Shown piece by piece: positions 8,363 through 16,102 of a stretch of 64,000 bases of DNA. How positions within the stretch are numbered: the first letter of the stretch is position 1; each line of letters opens with the position of its first letter. Location of the stretch: the NCBI RefSeq assembly GCF_036226685.1, contig NZ_CP109009.1, positions 7,839,501-7,903,500 of the forward strand, in the 5' to 3' direction. A model generated the notes under the pieces. The model had not been told where the DNA came from. It ran no database searches and saw only the letters and a list, made by a program, of their open reading frames with translations. The DNA is from Streptomyces sp. NBC_00690 (GTDB taxonomy: Bacteria; Actinomycetota; Actinomycetes; Streptomycetales; Streptomycetaceae). Both the position numbers and the translations under genes were made by a program.

Positions 8363-8380
8363 ATGCGTTACGCATACTGA
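8363..8380 (+). CDS. bytA: five-codon RiPP precursor MRYAY (biarylitide-type, bytA-like)
   Basis: ATG CGT TAC GCA TAC TGA, preceded by AGGGAG (8351-8356) six nt before the ATG. Biarylitide loci are known to use an 18-bp gene for a pentapeptide (MRYYH in Planomonospora) immediately before a P450 that cross-links the aromatic residues of the last three positions. Met-Arg is kept here, and the predicted core is Tyr-Ala-Tyr. It lies 82 nt before a P450 gene and downstream of a SARP-type promoter. Expected chemistry is a Tyr3-Tyr5 aryl-aryl or aryl-ether bond giving a cyclic tripeptide after loss of Met-Arg. A chance five-codon ORF is the main alternative; the ribosome binding site, the MRY start and the context argue against it. 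Confidence 0.75.
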   Translation: MRYAY

Positions 8381-8387
8381 TTCTCTA

Positions 8388-8420
8388 GGTGGGGGCTCCG
8401 ATCCAGTCGGTGCCCCCACC
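8388..8420 (+). terminator. hairpin between the precursor and the first P450
   Basis: GGTGGGGGC (8388-8396) pairs perfectly with GCCCCCACC (8412-8420) around a 15-nt loop. No U-run follows, so it is more likely an attenuating or mRNA-protecting hairpin that raises precursor over enzyme dosage than a full terminator. Confidence 0.55.
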
Positions 8421-8462
8421 CGTCACCCCCGGCCGCCGCTGACCCTCCGGAGCAGGTGCGTG

Positions 8463-9629
8463 ATGGATTACAACCCGCTGAGCCCTGCCGCAATTGACAA
8501 TCCGTACCCCATATACTCCAAACTGAGAGAGTCTTCTCCAATATTCTGGAGCAGACGTATGAATTCTTGGGTGTTGACGCGATATCAGGATTGTCTCTCA
8601 CTCCTCACCGACGCGGACACCTTCGCTAGCGACTGGGCCAGGGCCGGGCATGAGGAAACGGGCTCCGCTGCCAGCCTTCAGGAGTTGGACCCTCCAGAAC
8701 ACACCCCGGTGAGACGTCTGTTCACCGTGGCGATGCGCAACCAACCGCTCGACCGGATCGGTTCTGATGTCCGGGACCTGGCCGACAAGATCATCAGCCG
8801 TCAGTCCAGAAGCTCGGAGAGCTTTGACTTCACCGCCGAAGTGGCCCGCCCCGTCGCTCTCCTCGGAGTGTGTGAACTCCTGGGCATCGAAGAGCCCCCG
8901 GTGGATGATTTCGCCGCGCTTGCGGACGCGATGACCCGGGGCATGGACGCCGGACTCCTTCCCGAGGTGCTCGCCCCCGCGCTCGCCGCGCGGACGGAGT
9001 TGAACCGCCTGATAGCCCACTGGTTCGACGGCTGCGACGACCGGGGGCTGCTGAGCGAGGTGTTGGCCGGAGCCCAGGACGCGGGGCTGTCGAGGGAAGC
9101 GGTCTGGAACAGCGCACGCGTCCTCTTCCTGGCCGGCTTCAGTACCGCCGTCGGCGCTGCGGCCAATGCCGCGCTGGCTCTGGCGACCCACCCCGATACC
9201 TGGGATCAGGTGCGTCGATCCGACGTACTGAGCAGCGGGGTGGATGAATTCATGCGCTTCGACGGCCCCGTCCAAGGGACGACCAGGGCCTGTGTTCGGG
9301 AGACGAAAGTCGGTGACGTCACCATCAAGCGGGGAGACCTGGTGATGGGGCTACTGGGTTCCGCCAATCGCGACCCGGAGCAGTTCCACGACCCGGATGC
9401 CATCGTGCTGACGAGACAACCCAATCGACATCTCGCTCTTGGTTGGGGAATACACGGCTGCTCGGGGGCCATTCTGGCCCGCATCATGATTCGCGCCCTC
9501 CTGGAGAGCGTGACCGAGAACCGTGGGCGTCTGTGCCTCGCGGGGGCGCCCGAACGGCTGCCCCGGGCCACCCTTCGCTACCCGGACCGGCTTCCGCTGT
9601 CCTTTCACCGACGGGAGACACCGCTGTGA
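8463..9629 (+). CDS. cytochrome P450, first of a tandem pair (probable peptide cross-linking enzyme)
   Basis: A 388-residue P450. The I-helix shows AGFST (about 224-228), the K-helix ExxR is EFMR, and the heme loop reads GWGIHGCSG with the thiolate Cys at 333. The conserved Phe that starts the heme motif is replaced (LALGWG instead of FxxG). The frame extends upstream to 8331, but ATG 8463 begins the usual N-terminus (NPLSPAAIDNPYPIYSKLRE) and has GGAGCAGG before it. By analogy with biarylitide P450s it would oxidatively couple the two Tyr rings of the MRYAY peptide. It needs ferredoxin partners that are not encoded here. It overlaps the next gene by 4 nt (GTGA). Confidence 0.9.
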   Translation: MDYNPLSPAAIDNPYPIYSKLRESSPIFWSRRMNSWVLTRYQDCLSLLTDADTFASDWARAGHEETGSAASLQELDPPEHTPVRRLFTVAMRNQPLDRIGSDVRDLADKIISRQSRSSESFDFTAEVARPVALLGVCELLGIEEPPVDDFAALADAMTRGMDAGLLPEVLAPALAARTELNRLIAHWFDGCDDRGLLSEVLAGAQDAGLSREAVWNSARVLFLAGFSTAVGAAANAALALATHPDTWDQVRRSDVLSSGVDEFMRFDGPVQGTTRACVRETKVGDVTIKRGDLVMGLLGSANRDPEQFHDPDAIVLTRQPNRHLALGWGIHGCSGAILARIMIRALLESVTENRGRLCLAGAPERLPRATLRYPDRLPLSFHRRETPL

Positions 9630-10792
9630 AAGAGCTCCTCGTTCACTATGACCCGCTGGACCCCGACACCATTCGTGACCCCTACCCCACCTATGCGGCG
9701 ATGAGGGAGCTGAAGGTCCCCTGCTGGAACGAGATCATGAAGTGTTGGGTCATCACCTCCTACGATGAGTGCAGACGCGTTCTTGGCGACCATGAGAACT
9801 TTGCGGCGGACTGGCGCCGTGGCGGAGAGTCACTGCCGGACAGCGCGCTGAGTGTGCATTCACTCGATCCACCCGACAGTACGGTGATCTACCGGGAGTT
9901 GGCTGCCACCCTGCGCCAGGTCACCACACCAGACCTCTCCAGTCGGTTGCGCCGGACCATCTCCGACAGGCTGCGTGCGCTCTCCGGCCGGGCGGTGGAT
10001 CTCGTCCCTGACTTCACCGAGCCTCTGGCCTGCTGGTTCCTCTCCGAAGTGCTTGAGGTTCCCTCACTCGACACCCCTGAGATCCGACGCGTGGGTGAGG
10101 CCATCCACCGCGCCATGGACGCAGGTCTCGTACCCGAGGCGTTCCAGCCTGGCCGGGACGCGCACCGGAAACTGGCGGCCCTCATCGAGACCTGGGTCGC
10201 ATCGATGAGCCCGGAGCAGCCGCTGCGCAACCTGGTGGACCGGGCGGCTGACGAGCAGCTGGCGAGGACCATGGTCCTGAACTCAGTCAGGACGTTGATC
10301 GCGAACGCGTTCACCTCCCTGCCCGCGTCGCTCGGCACCATCGTGCACGGGTTCGCAGCTGACCCCGAACTCCTCAAGGGGACCGTGGACGAGAAGCGGC
10401 TAGACATGGCTGTCCATGAGTTCCTCCGCCATGAATCGCCGTCACAGGGCACGACCCGCCTCTGTGTGGCGGACACGGTGCTGTCCGGGACGAAGATCCG
10501 CCGGGGCGAGGACGTTCTGACACTGATCTCCGCGGGGAACCGCGATCCGGCGAAGTTCGATGACCCGGATCGGCTCAGGCTGGCGCGCTGGCCCAACCAA
10601 CACATCGCGTTCGGGCACGGTCCGCACAGCTGTTCCGCCGCGATGCTCTCCCGCTTTCTGTTGCGCGAGCTGGTGGCTGTACTGGCTGAAGGCGGTGTGT
10701 CGATTCACCTCACCGGTCCCGTGACATACAAGTCGGCGGCGACCATTCGGATGCGGGCCACTCTGCCGGGAGTGGTGACGCAGCACGCGTAG
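9626..10792 (+). CDS. cytochrome P450, second of a tandem pair
   Basis: Also exactly 388 residues and clearly paralogous to the preceding P450: shared DNPYP/RDPYP start, FA(S/A)DW, A/GMDAGL(L/V)PE, E F (M/L) R, QGTTR and NRDP. The GTG at 9626 overlaps the upstream TGA, so translation is coupled. The heme loop is good (FGHGPHSCSAA, Cys about 336) and ExxR is EFLR. The I-helix reads ANAFTSLPAS and lacks the usual acid-alcohol pair (A/G-G-x-D/E-T), so oxygen activation may differ or it may have become an auxiliary enzyme. The longer frame from 9443 overlaps the first P450 and is not used. Confidence 0.9.
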   Translation: MKELLVHYDPLDPDTIRDPYPTYAAMRELKVPCWNEIMKCWVITSYDECRRVLGDHENFAADWRRGGESLPDSALSVHSLDPPDSTVIYRELAATLRQVTTPDLSSRLRRTISDRLRALSGRAVDLVPDFTEPLACWFLSEVLEVPSLDTPEIRRVGEAIHRAMDAGLVPEAFQPGRDAHRKLAALIETWVASMSPEQPLRNLVDRAADEQLARTMVLNSVRTLIANAFTSLPASLGTIVHGFAADPELLKGTVDEKRLDMAVHEFLRHESPSQGTTRLCVADTVLSGTKIRRGEDVLTLISAGNRDPAKFDDPDRLRLARWPNQHIAFGHGPHSCSAAMLSRFLLRELVAVLAEGGVSIHLTGPVTYKSAATIRMRATLPGVVTQHA

Positions 10793-10920
10793 GCAGGTGG
10801 CCTCGAACACGAGGAGGATCGGCTCGGCACCTCACAGCGACTCCTCGACGGCGTTGCCCTCCCCGCCTGTGCGACTCCCACCGCGCGGTGGACAAGACGG
10901 TGAACGAAAGGGTGTGAACC

Positions 10921-11904
10921 ATGCTCGATCAGCCTGTGCGGTCGCTGGGAGCCAGTGACATGCAGATCACCCGGGTGGGCCTCGGTGGTGCCGGTTGGGA
11001 CGGCTGCGATGACCAACAAGTCATCGACACCATTCGCTACGCCATCGAGCACGGCGTTAACTGGATCGATACGGCGGCGGTGTACGGCCGGGGCCGTTCG
11101 GAGAGGTTGGTCGCCAAGGCACTGGCCGGGGTGGCTGCGGCCGACCGGCCCCAGGTGTTCACCAAGTGCGGACACATCTGGGACACGACCGGGGCGTCCA
11201 AGGAGTTGCGGAAGGTGGGCAGGCCGTCGAACATCCGGCGAGAGGTTGATGATTCGCTGCGCCGATTGGGCGTGGACCGCATCGATCTCTATCAGATGCA
11301 CTGTCCCCCAGAGGACGGGACACCACTGGCTGCGTACTGGGAAACGCTGCTGGAGCTGAAGCAGTTGGGCAAGGTCAAAGCGGTGGGTCTGTCGAACCAC
11401 GGTGTCCGGCAGCTCGCCGAGGCCGAGAAGATGGGACACGTCGACTCTCTTCAACCTCCGTTCTCCGCGATCAGGCGACAGGTGGCGGACCGCGAGATCC
11501 CCTGGTGTGTGGAGCACGGCACAGGCGTGCTCGCCTATAGCCCGATGCAAGCGGGTCTGCTCACCGGGCGATTCACCCGGGCCCGTGCCGAAGCACTGGG
11601 CGAGGACGACTGGAGGGCGGCCGTCGCTGACTTCCAAGGAGCGAGGCTGGAGCGCAACCTTGCCCTCGCCGACTCGTTGCGGCCCATCGCCCGACGGCAC
11701 GGTGTCGGTGTGCCGTCCGTGGCCATCGCATGGACCCTGAGCTGGCCGGGTGTGACAGGGGCGATCGTGGGTGCGAGACGACCCGAGCAGGTGAACGGTT
11801 GGCTCTCCGCTCTGCACCTCGAACTGACGGCGCAGGACCTGATGGACATAGCCGACGCCATAGAGCGCACGACAGCGGGTTCGGGTCCCGTACACCCGGG
11901 CTGA
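10921..11904 (+). CDS. aldo/keto reductase
   Basis: A 327-residue NAD(P)H-dependent (beta/alpha)8 reductase. The catalytic tetrad is visible as Asp and Tyr in WIDTAAVYGRGRSE, Lys in VFTKCG and His in YQMHCP. The late phosphate-binding stretch is AIVGARRPEQV. It starts 129 nt after the second P450 on the same strand, behind GAACGAAAGGGTG. It may act on the cross-linked peptide or on a detached aldehyde or ketone, or be an independent gene. There is no evidence for the substrate. Confidence 0.88.
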   Translation: MLDQPVRSLGASDMQITRVGLGGAGWDGCDDQQVIDTIRYAIEHGVNWIDTAAVYGRGRSERLVAKALAGVAAADRPQVFTKCGHIWDTTGASKELRKVGRPSNIRREVDDSLRRLGVDRIDLYQMHCPPEDGTPLAAYWETLLELKQLGKVKAVGLSNHGVRQLAEAEKMGHVDSLQPPFSAIRRQVADREIPWCVEHGTGVLAYSPMQAGLLTGRFTRARAEALGEDDWRAAVADFQGARLERNLALADSLRPIARRHGVGVPSVAIAWTLSWPGVTGAIVGARRPEQVNGWLSALHLELTAQDLMDIADAIERTTAGSGPVHPG

Positions 11905-12042
11905 GAACCTCCGACCTGGCGCATATCGCGTGAGAGTTGGACTGCTGTTGGCGCGTACACCATCACGTGGTGCCCTGCCGTGCCGCAGTTCCTCGATAGG
12001 GTTGAGTGCATCGCTGTCACCAATGCCGAGCAGGGGTGGGCC

Positions 12043-12729
12043 ATGAGCGGAAGCGACGATGCAGGGGCGACCGGGAGCGTGCGGGAGTGGTTGCGCGGCC
12101 TGGAGGTGTTCGCGGGCCCGCTGGCGGACTTCGACCCCGGTGATGCCCCAGCCGAGCCGGTCGCATTGTTCCTCGGCTGGCTGAGGGAAGCGATCGCTGC
12201 GGGTGTGCCCGACGCCCATGCCATGACGGTGTCGACGGTCGGTCAGGACGGCGGCCCCGATGCCCGGGTACTCATCCTCAAGAACGTCGACTTCAACGGC
12301 TGGCAGTTCGCCGCCCACGGCAACAGCCCCAAGGGCCGCCAACTGGCCGACCTACCCCGTGCCTCGCTCACCTTCTACTGGCCACTGCAAGGCCGCCAGG
12401 TACGGGTACGGGGCACAGTGGAACCCCAGACTCCCGAGCAGAGCGCCCCCGACCTCCTGGCTCGCGCACCCTCCGCCCGTGCCGAAGTCCTGGTTGGCCG
12501 CCAGAGTGACCATCTCGACAGTCCCGAAGAGCGCGACCAGGTCCTTGGTACGGCACTCGCTCGCATCGAGGCGGAACCCACCCTCGTCAGCCCCGCATGG
12601 ACGCTCTACACCCTCATCCCGGTGGAGATCGAGTTCTGGCAGGCCGACAAGGACCGCATCCACAAGAGGCTGCGCTACGAACGCTCTGACCACCACGGCT
12701 CCTGGCAGCGCCATCTGCTCTGGCCGTAA
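12043..12729 (+). CDS. pdxH: pyridoxamine 5'-phosphate oxidase-family flavoprotein
   Basis: 228 residues with the PNPOx signatures: MTVSTVGQDGGPDARVLILK (FMN binding), FAAHGNSPKGRQL, ASLTFYWPLQGRQVRVRG, and a C-terminal dimerisation part ending in WQRHLLWP. ATG 12043 is preferred over the frame's earlier 11980 start because it begins the usual acidic N-terminus. Canonical PdxH makes pyridoxal phosphate with FMN and oxygen. Some Streptomyces paralogues near biosynthetic genes act on other substrates. It follows the aldo/keto reductase by about 139 nt, so membership of the same transcript is uncertain. Confidence 0.82.
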   Translation: MSGSDDAGATGSVREWLRGLEVFAGPLADFDPGDAPAEPVALFLGWLREAIAAGVPDAHAMTVSTVGQDGGPDARVLILKNVDFNGWQFAAHGNSPKGRQLADLPRASLTFYWPLQGRQVRVRGTVEPQTPEQSAPDLLARAPSARAEVLVGRQSDHLDSPEERDQVLGTALARIEAEPTLVSPAWTLYTLIPVEIEFWQADKDRIHKRLRYERSDHHGSWQRHLLWP

Positions 12730-13826
12730 CCCATGACCCGACAGGGCCCACCTCCACGAGATGCTCGGTGCCGGGTCGGTGAGATGGGGCCCGAACCGTC
12801 GTTTGCTGGGGATGTGATACCGCGACGCTGCGGCGGGCGGTTCTCCTCCTCGCTCGTACGCCAGCGGCCCAGCAGGAGACATGTGTGCCGGGCGTGAGGG
12901 GCAGCCGACAGGCGACCGTTCGCATATTCCTCCTGGTAGGGGTTGCGGCGACCCCCCTTCCGGGCGAATACATGAGTGAGGGGGAGAGGTGACGGGCTGC
13001 CGGGTAGCGCACTGTTCCGCAGAACCAGCGCCGTACCGTCCGCGGGGTCACCCGGCAGGAGTGGCCGAAGACCTGTTCGCCGACCCGGTTCAGCTCCACC
13101 GCCAGCGAACCGCTCGTGTACCCGTGCGAACAAAGCAGCTCTTCCAGGGCGGTGTTGCGTCGGCTAGGTGTCCACTCTCCTGGGTCGGCGGCCCGGGCCG
13201 GCCTGCCCGGCCAGCTCCGGGCCGCCTCCCTCACGACGCGGCGCCCGGGGGAAGGCCACAGCACCGCGCCTGAACCGGTCCCGCAGCGACCGGCCGATAG
13301 CCATCCTTCCCAACGGGGACAGTGACAGCGCCCGCCCCGGCCCCTGGACACACCGGGTGTCACCGCCCTAGCTCAGCGCCAGCCCGGCAGAGAACATATC
13401 GGTATGAACTTTGCGTCCCTGAGTTTGATCGCCTCCGGGACTCCCCTGCTCGTCGACCTGCACGGCGCTACCGGCCCGGTGTCGTCGTCGGGAGGGGCCA
13501 CCTGCGCTTGGCGGAGTACTTCGAGTTCGGTGCAAAACACAATGAATGGCGCGATGCGCCCCTTCCGCCGCGCCTGGGTTCCGTTCCGAGCCCGGCGGGG
13601 CGGGCGCTACGCAACAAGGGACAGGCCGGTATCGGTGAGCCGTCCAAGAACAGGGCGATGAGCCAAGTCAATAGTTCGGGTCTGCCACTGCGTCAACGCC
13701 CCGCGCGAACGGCGGGGAGAGCCGGCGGGCACACTGTCAAGGTAGATCCATCCCCGCAGCGCGGGGCCGACGCCAGCGGTGCATACGCGGAGCCCCACGG
13801 GTAATTTTAGGAACGGAGCAGACGTC
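12730..13826. other. 1.1-kb stretch with one regulator remnant only
   Basis: Apart from the remnant at 13001-13165, none of the overlapping frames on either strand carries a recognisable domain. Confidence 0.4.
13001..13165 (-). pseudogene. remnant of a Streptomyces XRE-like regulator N-terminus
   Basis: The frame reads NTALEELLCSHGYTSGSLAV and then VTPRTVRRWFCGTVRYP, matching the N-terminal helix-turn-helix of a large Streptomyces regulator family (NTALxxLLxxxGxSxxxLA ... RWxxGxxP). No start codon fits closely and the sequence loses similarity after about 55 codons. Function is surely lost. Confidence 0.45.
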
Positions 13827-14423
13827 GTGAGTGATGCAACCGGGCCAGTGCGCACATACCGCCTCCTGCACGGCAAGCGGCTCGTGATGGGACTCAGGGG
13901 CGAACCGGGGGTGCTAGTAAGCACCTCAACCCCGCCGCCGCTGCCAGGGGCTGCACCGGTCACGCATCCGTTCGCCACTGCGACGTTCCACGTGGCCGAA
14001 TGCGAGGGCGAGCTCGGAGCGCTCCTGCGCGAGGCATCCGATCTTCATGCATTCCTTGACGCTGCCGAGCGTTCCGGCTACGCGGTCGAGGCGGTCGAGG
14101 ACCGCACGGCACCATTGCCATCTGCCGCAGACGGCAGCGACGCGGCATCCGAGGGCGTCGACCGGCTCATAGTGGTGGGCAGAGCGTACTTCGCTCAGCT
14201 CAGGACCGACCCGGTGCTGAACGTCGTTGAGCTGCCCGACGGGCTCGGCGTCTGCCTCGTGCACGCTGTACGCGGCGGAGGCAAGATCTACGTTGCACCC
14301 GACGAATCTGCGCTGTTCGCGGGGTCAGCGGTCGACTTCGAGACGGGCCTCGACGCGTTCCGCGACGGCGCCCGCACGCAGTTCGAGAAGTTCGACAACA
14401 ACGGCAGCGGTACGCAAGGGTGA
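13827..14423 (+). CDS. hypothetical protein, 198 aa
   Basis: GTG 13827 is preceded by GGAACGGAG. The protein reads VSDATGPVRTYRLLHGKRLV and has a well-formed C-terminal alpha/beta region (VVGRAYFAQLRTDPVLNVV, then GLGVCLVHAVRGGGKIYVAP). No transmembrane or signal segment and no known domain. It may be an immunity- or SUKH-like cytoplasmic protein, but that is a guess. It stands alone between decayed sequences. Confidence 0.6.
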   Translation: MSDATGPVRTYRLLHGKRLVMGLRGEPGVLVSTSTPPPLPGAAPVTHPFATATFHVAECEGELGALLREASDLHAFLDAAERSGYAVEAVEDRTAPLPSAADGSDAASEGVDRLIVVGRAYFAQLRTDPVLNVVELPDGLGVCLVHAVRGGGKIYVAPDESALFAGSAVDFETGLDAFRDGARTQFEKFDNNGSGTQG

Positions 14424-14459
14424 CGCCGCCGCCCTTGCCTGGGCTCCGCTCCTTGACGC

Positions 14460-14690
14460 AGAACATGGATTGCGTTTGCCGGAGCCGAGGTGGTCGGTGA
14501 TCCCGACCACCGACCGGACAGCGGCAGCCACTTCGTCAGCGGCTGAAGGATGCCCCTTCATCTGTCAGCCGAAGGTTCTCGGCCTGCAGCCCGCACCACC
14601 CAGTCGTGGATCAACTGACCGTCAACCGTCCTCGGCTGCTTCGGCTCTGTCGTCTCGGCGGCCTCGGTCACGTGCTCACTGGACACCGAT
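14460..14690 (-). pseudogene. IS256-family transposase N-terminal remnant
   Basis: Three blocks in different frames match the start of Streptomyces IS256/mutator transposases: TVDGQLIHDWVVR, then LQAENLRLTDEGA, then ITDHLGSGKRNP. Several indels separate them and the catalytic domain is gone. A relic only. Confidence 0.6.
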
Positions 14691-14814
14691 GAATCTTCCT
14701 GGATCAGGGATTGCACCGGACACTCAGGGCCACCGAGGAGGAGACTGTGGCGGAGGAGCGGGGGGCGGGGCGGCCCGTCCGCGTAGGCGGCGGGGCCTGC
14801 CACCACAGGCACGA

Positions 14815-15465
14815 TCAGCCCGTGAGGAACGCGCCCTCGGAGCAGGGGCGGCAGACGAACACGTAGCCCAGCTGGCCGCCGAGGTTCATCGCGGTCTGCC
14901 GGTCGATCCCCTCCTCCAAGTGTGCCGCAAATTCCGTCGTGCCGGAGCAGGAGGGGCACCCGGGCAACCGGTCGTCGTCCAGGTAGGAGGGGCTGCCGCC
15001 GAGCGATCCGAGCACCTCGCGTTGCTTCCCGAACCGCTCGCCGGACTCCCGCTTCCACCCTGAACGGGCGAGGTCGTATGCGTCGAGCGGGAGATCGTCG
15101 CCGCTATTCTCCTCGGGTTCGAGCGTCACGACCCGGGTCGTGATCGCCGACACTGCGGGCAGCAGCGTCACGCCCTTCTCGGGTACGGCCACCGGTACCA
15201 GTCCCGCGGACGGGAAAAGAAGGACCCGATTCGCCCCGGAGGTCGCGTCCCACAGCTCGCAGGCGCCCGGATCGTTCTGGCACACGAACACCGACAGGAC
15301 GCCGTACTCGACCGGCAGATGCGCGAAGAACTGCATCGGCCCACCGCAGTAGTCGCCGCACACCGGCCAGGTGAACCCCTCGGGGGCCAGCGGCACACCC
15401 CCGGTACGTGGCACGTCTGCGTCGGGCGCGGCCGTGCCGTCGTAGATCATCAAAGTTGCCTGCAT
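14815..15465 (-). CDS. hypothetical protein with paired cysteines (DUF1963-like)
   Basis: A 216-residue protein opening MQATLMIYDGTAAPDADVPR. CGDYCGGPMQFFAHL and the FVCQNDPGACELWDA stretch resemble the YwqG/DUF1963 fold, and a later CPSC...CRPC set could bind zinc. Length and composition are normal for Streptomyces. No signal peptide. Role unknown. Confidence 0.7.
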   Translation of the reverse strand: MQATLMIYDGTAAPDADVPRTGGVPLAPEGFTWPVCGDYCGGPMQFFAHLPVEYGVLSVFVCQNDPGACELWDATSGANRVLLFPSAGLVPVAVPEKGVTLLPAVSAITTRVVTLEPEENSGDDLPLDAYDLARSGWKRESGERFGKQREVLGSLGGSPSYLDDDRLPGCPSCSGTTEFAAHLEEGIDRQTAMNLGGQLGYVFVCRPCSEGAFLTG

Positions 15466-15553
15466 GGAGGAAGGCTACGGGCAGTCGGCGGTCAGGCTAC
15501 GGTCCAGGTTGGACATGCCTCCGACGGCTGGGGCAGCCGGCGTGACACGGACG

Positions 15554-15826
15554 TCACAGTGCTGTTGGACTGCACGCCCCTGAACCGGGCTCGCCCTCCT
15601 CGATCAAGCATCCGGCTGGTGGCGGCGGAGGCAACCACGGCCCCCGCTCCAGAAGGCGGCGGAGATGCGGCGGCACCGGAGCTTTGACAATCGGGCTTGC
15701 CGGACCACGCTCCGGGAAACAGGCCAACATACCGCTGCTGACGTGTACCAACCCTATCTCCGGTGCGCCCCCCATGGGGGGCGCGTGTTCATACTCAGTT
15801 TCTTGTCCACAGTTAACGCAACGCAT
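15554..15826 (-). CDS. small zinc-ribbon-like hypothetical protein, 90 aa
   Basis: ATG 15826 has GGGTGAG just upstream. The N-terminus MRCVNCGQETEY gives a CxxC pair, and GLVHVSSGMLACF a third Cys, a pattern I recall from short Streptomyces proteins. The C-terminal half is Pro-rich and may be out of register. Confidence 0.5.
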   Translation of the reverse strand: MRCVNCGQETEYEHAPPMGGAPEIGLVHVSSGMLACFPERGPASPIVKAPVPPHLRRLLERGPWLPPPPPAGCLIEEGEPGSGACSPTAL

Positions 15827-16102
15827 GTCTCACCCCCGCTCCTGGGCCGAGCACCGCAAAAGCGGAGCCTAGATTTCCTGGGGCTCGCGCAGCCCCACTA
15901 CTTGGTCGTCGACGTTCCCCGGGCGGTTCCCCGGGCGGCGTCGCCGCAGCCGGTGGACTGCACGCTCATGCCCCCGGTGGCGGTGTCCTCTCAGTGAACG
16001 TTTGACCGGCAGCCGCCTGCCGTGAACGCCAGCCGGGCACTACGTTGTGACACGCAGACCGCCGCCCGCGGTGAAGTGTGCGGCTATCCGAGGTCTACCG
16101 TC

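Noticed and set aside
8331..8462. N-terminal extension of the first P450 frame back to ATG 8331
   Set aside because: It would run through the pentapeptide ORF and the hairpin and has no similarity to P450 N-termini; ATG 8463 starts the conserved part.
13404..13671. Short overlapping frames on both strands
   Set aside because: No ribosome binding site, no similarity and composition typical of non-coding GC-rich DNA.
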